Shown here: piece after piece, positions 6,623 to 8,984 of the stretch
How positions within the stretch are numbered: position 1 is the stretch's first letter
Layout of the letters: every line of letters begins with the position of its first letter
NCBI GenBank assembly: GCA_002358875.1
Contig: DEPS01000204.1
Coordinates: 45,505-54,488 of the forward strand
DNA from: Lachnospiraceae bacterium UBA3386
Lineage (GTDB): Bacteria; Bacillota; Clostridia; Lachnospirales; Lachnospiraceae
Length of the DNA stretch: 8,984 bases
Direction: 5' to 3'
Translations under genes and position numbers: made by a program
The notes under the pieces: model-generated
Told to the model about the DNA's origin: nothing
What the model saw: only the letters and a program-made list of their open reading frames with translations
Databases searched by the model: none

Positions 6623-7858
6623 TTATGTTGTCTGCACTCCCGAAATATGCTGGAGTTTGTCAACCATCCTCTGAAGGTCTTCGATTTTTTTTCGCTGTTC
6701 TTCGATCGTATCGTGCTGTTGGTTGATCACTCCCTGCTGTTGGTCGAGTGCTTTTTGCTGCTGGTCGATCGTACCCTGCTGCTGGTCGAGGGTTTTCTGC
6801 TGTTGGTTGATCGTACCTTGCTGCTGTTCAATGGTCTCCTGCTGTTCCTCAATCATCATCATGACGGTATTTTTGTCGAGGATGGCAAGTTCTCTGGAGT
6901 ACATGTTCATTACCTCCGCAGTGTTCCGGCACATATCGCAGATCTTCTCATAAAGGGGCTGGAAGATTTCAGAATATTGTTCCAGAACCAAGTTGATCAC
7001 TGCTGGTTCATCGTAGGAGAGAAAGGCGAGCCAAGCCTCCTTTTCCGTCAGCGCAGCACCTTTCTCGATTTTTTCCGCCAGGTTCTTTTTGAATACGTCC
7101 AGTGGGATGTAAAGAATGTTTTGGAGCATGTTCAGCCGGAGCCCCGTGTCCGAAGTTGGCACGAAGGTGTGGATATAGTCTTTCATGAACTTTTTGAATT
7201 CTGAAGTCGACTTCTCCATAAAGATGATCGTGTACACGGGGCGGATCATGAGATAGCTGAACTTCCGGTCAGGATCTTCCCCCGTATTGGCTGCCTCCGT
7301 CCTGACCTCCTCGCGCACCCTCCTGTACTGGCGCAGGAGAAGGTCGGCGTTATAGCAGGAGGCCCGCTCCCCGGGGAAATTGTAGCCGACCTTCTGCACC
7401 TCGACATTGACGACGGTTCCGTCTGCCGTTTCGACGATGATGTCCATGATGATGAGGGCATAATCCCCTCCCAGGTGCGACTCATTTGGAAGGACGCGGA
7501 CGTCTTTCACTTCCTGTCCCAGCATGACCGAGATGAGCCGGGAGAGGTGCTCCTTCCCTTGGTCGGGGTTGAAGACGTACTTGAAACAGGCGTCGTAGAG
7601 GATCCGCGCACCCCTGTTGCCGCAGCAGATGTCAAGAAACTCCTGCTGTTTCTCTTCCTTCCATTTGAGAAATTCCGCCCTGAGCAGGGGATTGGATTTG
7701 ATTTCCTGCTCCACAGCTGCCCTTTCCCTGTAGCCGGGAAACAGTTTCCGCAAAGGAGCTGACTTTGTTGGGAAAGCGTCTGTCATTTCGGACATCTCAA
7801 CAGGGGACAGCGTAGAAGCTGACCTTTCGCGTGGCGAGTCAATATTTTTCTTTGTCAT
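6623..7858 (-). CDS. Rpn-like PD-(D/E)XK nuclease family transposase
   Basis: A 411-aa protein of the PD-(D/E)XK nuclease family transposase group (PF12784-like, related to Rpn recombination-promoting nucleases). Such proteins are thought to cut DNA and promote recombination; true transposition is unproven for most. The core at about 85-215 starts with the typical LYDACFKYVF entry, then D139 in the MDII strand and E153-V-Q155 in VNVEVQK, giving the D...E-x-Q catalytic arrangement. An ADLLLRQYR helix follows. A helical region (about 240-330) leads to a Gln-rich coiled coil (about 338-395) built on heptads such as QQQGTID. The ATG at 7858 is well supported: AGGAGG (7870-7865 on the minus strand) is 6 nt upstream. 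The N-terminal 40 residues are low in conserved features. It stands with a related C-terminal fragment immediately downstream, in accessory DNA. Family call is good; whether it is active or mobile is unknown, and no flanking inverted repeats were identified. Confidence 0.82.
   Translation of the reverse strand: MTKKNIDSPRERSASTLSPVEMSEMTDAFPTKSAPLRKLFPGYRERAAVEQEIKSNPLLRAEFLKWKEEKQQEFLDICCGNRGARILYDACFKYVFNPDQGKEHLSRLISVMLGQEVKDVRVLPNESHLGGDYALIIMDIIVETADGTVVNVEVQKVGYNFPGERASCYNADLLLRQYRRVREEVRTEAANTGEDPDRKFSYLMIRPVYTIIFMEKSTSEFKKFMKDYIHTFVPTSDTGLRLNMLQNILYIPLDVFKKNLAEKIEKGAALTEKEAWLAFLSYDEPAVINLVLEQYSEIFQPLYEKICDMCRNTAEVMNMYSRELAILDKNTVMMMIEEQQETIEQQQGTINQQQKTLDQQQGTIDQQQKALDQQQGVINQQHDTIEEQRKKIEDLQRMVDKLQHISGVQTT
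6714..6860 (-). repeat. 21-bp tandem repeat encoding Gln-rich heptads
   Basis: On the plus strand, units begin with TGCTG at 6714, 6735, 6756, 6777, 6798, 6819 and 6840, exactly 21 bp apart. Alternate units are more alike, so the larger period is 42 bp. Each encodes seven residues (QQQ-x-x-hydrophobic-x), matching a coiled-coil heptad, so gain or loss of units keeps both reading frame and coiled-coil register. Confidence 0.88.
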
Positions 7859-7872
7859 TTTTTACCTCCTCG

Positions 7873-7889
7873 TCATGTCTTAAACATGA
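7873..7889. promoter_or_regulatory. Dyad next to the Rpn-like gene's ribosome binding site
   Basis: TCATGT (7873-7878) and ACATGA (7884-7889) are perfect inverted arms around CTTAA, only 2 bp from the AGGAGG (7865-7870) of the minus-strand gene. Binding of a protein, or folding of the mRNA, here could limit its translation. Short arms make chance occurrence possible. Confidence 0.3.
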
Positions 7890-7912
7890 AAAATATGAAA
7901 AACATGAAAATA
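7886..7912. repeat. Three 9-bp tandem repeats upstream of the Rpn-like gene
   Basis: ATGAAAAAT, ATGAAAAAC and ATGAAAATA lie head to tail, overlapping the right arm of the dyad at 7884-7889. The stretch is the AT-rich upstream region of the minus-strand nuclease gene and probably contains its promoter, though I cannot name clear -35 and -10 boxes. Confidence 0.5.
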
Positions 7913-7917
7913 ATAGG

Positions 7918-8172
7918 AGGGGCCCCGGCGCGGAGGCAGTCCGCGTTCATACTGCCCGTAGCTATGCTGCGCGATGCCGGCGTGAAGGAAGGCAGTCCGC
8001 CCATCCGGGCGGTAAACCGGGATCAAGCGGGTACTCATATTGCGTATTCCGGAGGCAGGCGTCTTCCATAATCCGCCGGAGCCCCATGGGGTTCATAAGC
8101 TCCGGCGGCGCTGCCTGCGCAGGGCCGTTATGACAAAGTACTCTGAGGGGCGACCTGCCCCTGATCACTTTG
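7918..8172. repeat. GC-rich block of nested inverted repeats, no confident gene
   Basis: This 255-bp stretch is clearly more GC-rich than the AT-rich DNA on its left. Visible elements are a direct repeat GGCAGTCCGC (7935-7944 and 7991-8000), a hairpin CCGCCC/GGGCGG (7997-8012), a perfect 10-bp-arm hairpin CCGCCGGAGC/GCTCCGGCGG (8073-8108) flanked by GCAGGC (8055-8060) and GCCTGC (8113-8118), and a two-step stem CAAAGT...AGGGGC/GCCCCT...ACTTTG (8134-8172). Open frames exist on both strands, but none has a ribosome binding site or a recognisable domain. It could be a non-coding RNA, a dispersed repeat element or the remnant of a mobile element; I cannot tell which. Confidence 0.5.
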
Positions 8173-8216
8173 GGATGCAACTATTTTAGCATGAATACAG
8201 GAGAACTGCAAGGCAA

Positions 8217-8244
8217 ATTCAGGAGGATTCAAGGAGGATTCAGG
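8217..8244. repeat. Short direct repeats of GGAGGATTCA
   Basis: The motif ATTCAGGAGG / ATTCAAGGAGG / ATTCAGGATT occurs three times in a row with a period of 10-11 bp. The purine-rich units resemble ribosome binding sites, but no start codon follows at a suitable distance. Confidence 0.4.
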
Positions 8245-8260
8245 ATTGGTTAAACTCAGG

Positions 8261-8286
8261 TTTTTACGTTGAAGAACGCGTAAAAA
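8261..8286. repeat. AT-tipped inverted repeat TTTTTACG/CGTAAAAA
   Basis: TTTTTACG (8261-8268) and CGTAAAAA (8279-8286) are perfect 8-bp inverted arms, with an inner alternative pairing CGTT/AACG around GAAG. The symmetry means it has T-runs on one side and A-runs on the other whichever strand is read, so it does not function as an ordinary terminator. It may be a binding site or a repeat boundary. Confidence 0.4.
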
Positions 8287-8453
8287 TGTCTCGAGTTCGG
8301 TACCCCGTGAACAGAAACCAGGATTGTTTCACAAAGGCACGTACAGTGACGCAGCGGACCATTCCACTCCTTGAACATCCAGAACTCACTGATAGTGTTT
8401 CCGACCAGGATCCGGTTCCCATGCGGCTGAGTAGGGACCGCATATTATTTTGA
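8286..8453 (+). CDS. Possible 55-aa small ORF, unknown function
   Basis: A 55-codon frame runs from ATG 8286 to TGA 8451-8453 in the gap between the two minus-strand genes. The same frame is open back to a TAG at about 8185, roughly 88 codons in all. The predicted peptide is polar and protein-like (it begins MSRVRYPVNRN and contains IPLLEHPELTDS) but matches no family I know. No good Shine-Dalgarno precedes the ATG, and the preceding inverted repeat overlaps it. It may be a chance frame, a decayed gene end or part of a dispersed repeat. Confidence 0.18.
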   Translation: MSRVRYPVNRNQDCFTKARTVTQRTIPLLEHPELTDSVSDQDPVPMRLSRDRILF

Positions 8454-8491
8454 AAAAAAGGGGACCAGCTGCCTATTCGGAAGCTGGTCCC
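8453..8491 (-). terminator. Intrinsic terminator of the XRE regulator gene
   Basis: On the plus strand GGGACCAGCT (8461-8470) and AGCTGGTCCC (8482-8491) are perfect 10-bp arms, and seven A's lie just left (8453-8459). Read on the minus strand this is a strong stem followed by CCTTTTTTTC. The gene's TAG stop (8493-8491) overlaps the base of the stem, so termination is immediate. Confidence 0.88.
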
Positions 8492-8919
8492 TAATCTTTG
8501 TCAATACTGTTCTGGCCTGAATTTATCTCCGCCCTTCCCAGGCGGAGCTTTCTATTCATATCCGTCCCATCCAGGCGGAGCTTTCTGTACATGTTCAAAT
8601 ATTCCAGAAGGAGCTTCTTCTCCTGCTCCATCCGCGCCTCTTTACTGCTCAGAATCTTCAGGATGAAGGCCGGAAGCTGGGATTCCAGAGAGGAAGCCTC
8701 TCCTTTTACCAGATAGTCCAGCGTACAGTCAAAAAGCTCGCTGACTTCGATCAGCATGTCGAGAGAGAATGAAGCTACTCCGCGCTCCACATGGCTGATG
8801 TGCTTGATCGAGCAGTTCAGCTTTTGGGCAAGAATCTCTTGTGTCATTTCATGCTGAGAGCGCAGTGCGGCAATCCTCTTCCCAATCTCTTCATTCAAAT
8901 ATACTATAGACAATACCAT
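8491..8919 (-). CDS. XRE-family (Cro/CI-type) helix-turn-helix regulator
   Basis: A 142-aa cytoplasmic DNA-binding protein. The HTH domain spans about residues 10-64, with the typical MTQEILAQKLNCS...ISHVERG pattern (from residue 25) and the SLDMLIEVSELFDCTLDYL end seen in Cro/CI relatives. The C-terminal part (about 75-135) is predicted helical and carries three 11-residue repeats, the last two starting RKLRL. The start is uncertain: ATG 8919 has GAGG (8933-8930) 10 nt upstream, the in-frame GTG 8925 has the same GAGG at 4 nt, and TTG 8898 would give MNEEIGKRI, a common beginning for this family but with no ribosome binding site. The target is unknown. It is followed directly by its own terminator, so it is not in an operon with the nuclease gene downstream. 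It may be a remnant of a prophage or mobile element, which is inference. Confidence 0.85.
   Translation of the reverse strand: MVLSIVYLNEEIGKRIAALRSQHEMTQEILAQKLNCSIKHISHVERGVASFSLDMLIEVSELFDCTLDYLVKGEASSLESQLPAFILKILSSKEARMEQEKKLLLEYLNMYRKLRLDGTDMNRKLRLGRAEINSGQNSIDKD
8538..8618 (-). repeat. 33-bp in-frame repeat, three copies, in the XRE gene
   Basis: CCAGGCGGAGCTTTCT occurs at 8538-8553 and again at 8571-8586, and a degenerate copy, CCAGAAGGAGCTTCT, starts at 8604, each exactly 33 bp apart. They encode 11-residue units (K/R-K-L-x-L...). The two copies nearest the 3' end are the most alike, so the newest duplication is at the protein's C-terminus. Confidence 0.8.
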
Positions 8920-8945
8920 CCTCACTTATCCTCAAACATGTGTAC

Positions 8946-8951
8946 AGTATA
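8946..8951 (-). promoter_or_regulatory. Possible -10 element of the XRE regulator gene
   Basis: On the minus strand TATACT (8951-8946) sits about 27 nt before ATG 8919, giving a transcript start near 8939. No good -35 is seen at 17 bp. A related 11-mer appears at 8943-8953 and at 8900-8910 (9 of 11 bases shared), which could mark two binding sites for the regulator itself. Confidence 0.3.
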
Positions 8952-8984
8952 GAAAACGGGAGCACATAATTTTTTAGGGTAATT

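Noticed and set aside
6714..6860. CRISPR-like regular spacing of repeats
   Set aside because: The 21-bp units are contiguous with no spacers and lie in frame inside a coding sequence, as do the 12-bp and 33-bp repeats.
7886..8071. 61-aa plus-strand ORF starting MKNMKNMK
   Set aside because: There is no ribosome binding site, it starts in the 9-bp repeats, and it runs through the hairpin-rich block. Overlapping frames on both strands look equally open.
7962..8180. 72-aa minus-strand ORF in the GC-rich block
   Set aside because: No start signal or recognisable domain, and it is covered by inverted repeats; better treated as part of the repeat or RNA block.
8387..8397. CACTGATAGTG palindrome resembling the core of a tetracycline operator
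   Set aside because: The resemblance is limited to about ten bases, no TetR-type gene is present, and a short palindrome like this can arise by chance.
8421..8450. ATGCGG/CCGCAT stem followed by ATTATTTT as a plus-strand terminator
   Set aside because: The stem is only 6 bp with an 11-nt loop, and no confident plus-strand gene precedes it.
7861..8984. Complete insertion sequence with terminal inverted repeats around the nuclease and XRE genes
   Set aside because: I could not find matching terminal repeats or target-site duplications bounding the region. The inverted repeats present are local hairpins.

Overview
The window looks like a moderately GC-rich anaerobic Firmicute, most likely a gut or rumen Clostridia/Lachnospiraceae-type genome. 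The reasons are strong Bacillus/Clostridium-type ribosome binding sites (AAGGAGG-like), TTG and GTG starts, a lactate permease paired with a GlcD-type flavoprotein dehydrogenase, and Rpn/PD-(D/E)XK transposase-like proteins with low-complexity tails, which are common in that group. This placement is inferred from gene content and style; no rRNA or other taxonomic marker is present.

Layout. Positions 1-246 hold the terminator of an unseen upstream gene and a promoter. Positions 256-2322 (+) encode a stand-alone RND/MMPL-family membrane exporter. Positions 2323-2700 are a hairpin-rich intergenic region that ends in the promoter of the next operon. Positions 2710-5907 (+) form a two-gene operon: an LctP-family lactate/glycolate permease and a GlcD/LctD-type FAD-linked 2-hydroxyacid dehydrogenase. 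A strong, probably bidirectional terminator closes it at 5949-5994. From there to the right edge every recognised gene is on the minus strand and looks accessory: a probably 5'-truncated remnant of an Rpn-like protein with a KAEG/RAEG repeat tail (6042-6569), an intact 411-aa PD-(D/E)XK nuclease/putative transposase with a Gln-rich heptad-repeat tail (6623-7858), about 600 bp without a confident gene but rich in inverted repeats (7871-8490), and a small XRE-type HTH regulator with a 33-bp triplication in its C-terminal part (8491-8919).

How the genes work together. The permease and dehydrogenase make a simple uptake-and-oxidation unit for lactate (or glycolate), giving pyruvate (or glyoxylate). 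The electron-transfer flavoprotein genes that accompany this dehydrogenase in Acetobacterium-type lactate oxidation are not in this operon, so the electron acceptor must be encoded elsewhere. The exporter has its own promoter and no obvious link to lactate use. The minus-strand block is accessory DNA in which three coding sequences carry in-frame tandem repeats (12, 21 and 33 bp). I did not find a convincing new multi-gene system. The most unusual parts are the two structured intergenic blocks (2323-2540 and 7918-8172) and the repeat-bearing minus-strand genes.
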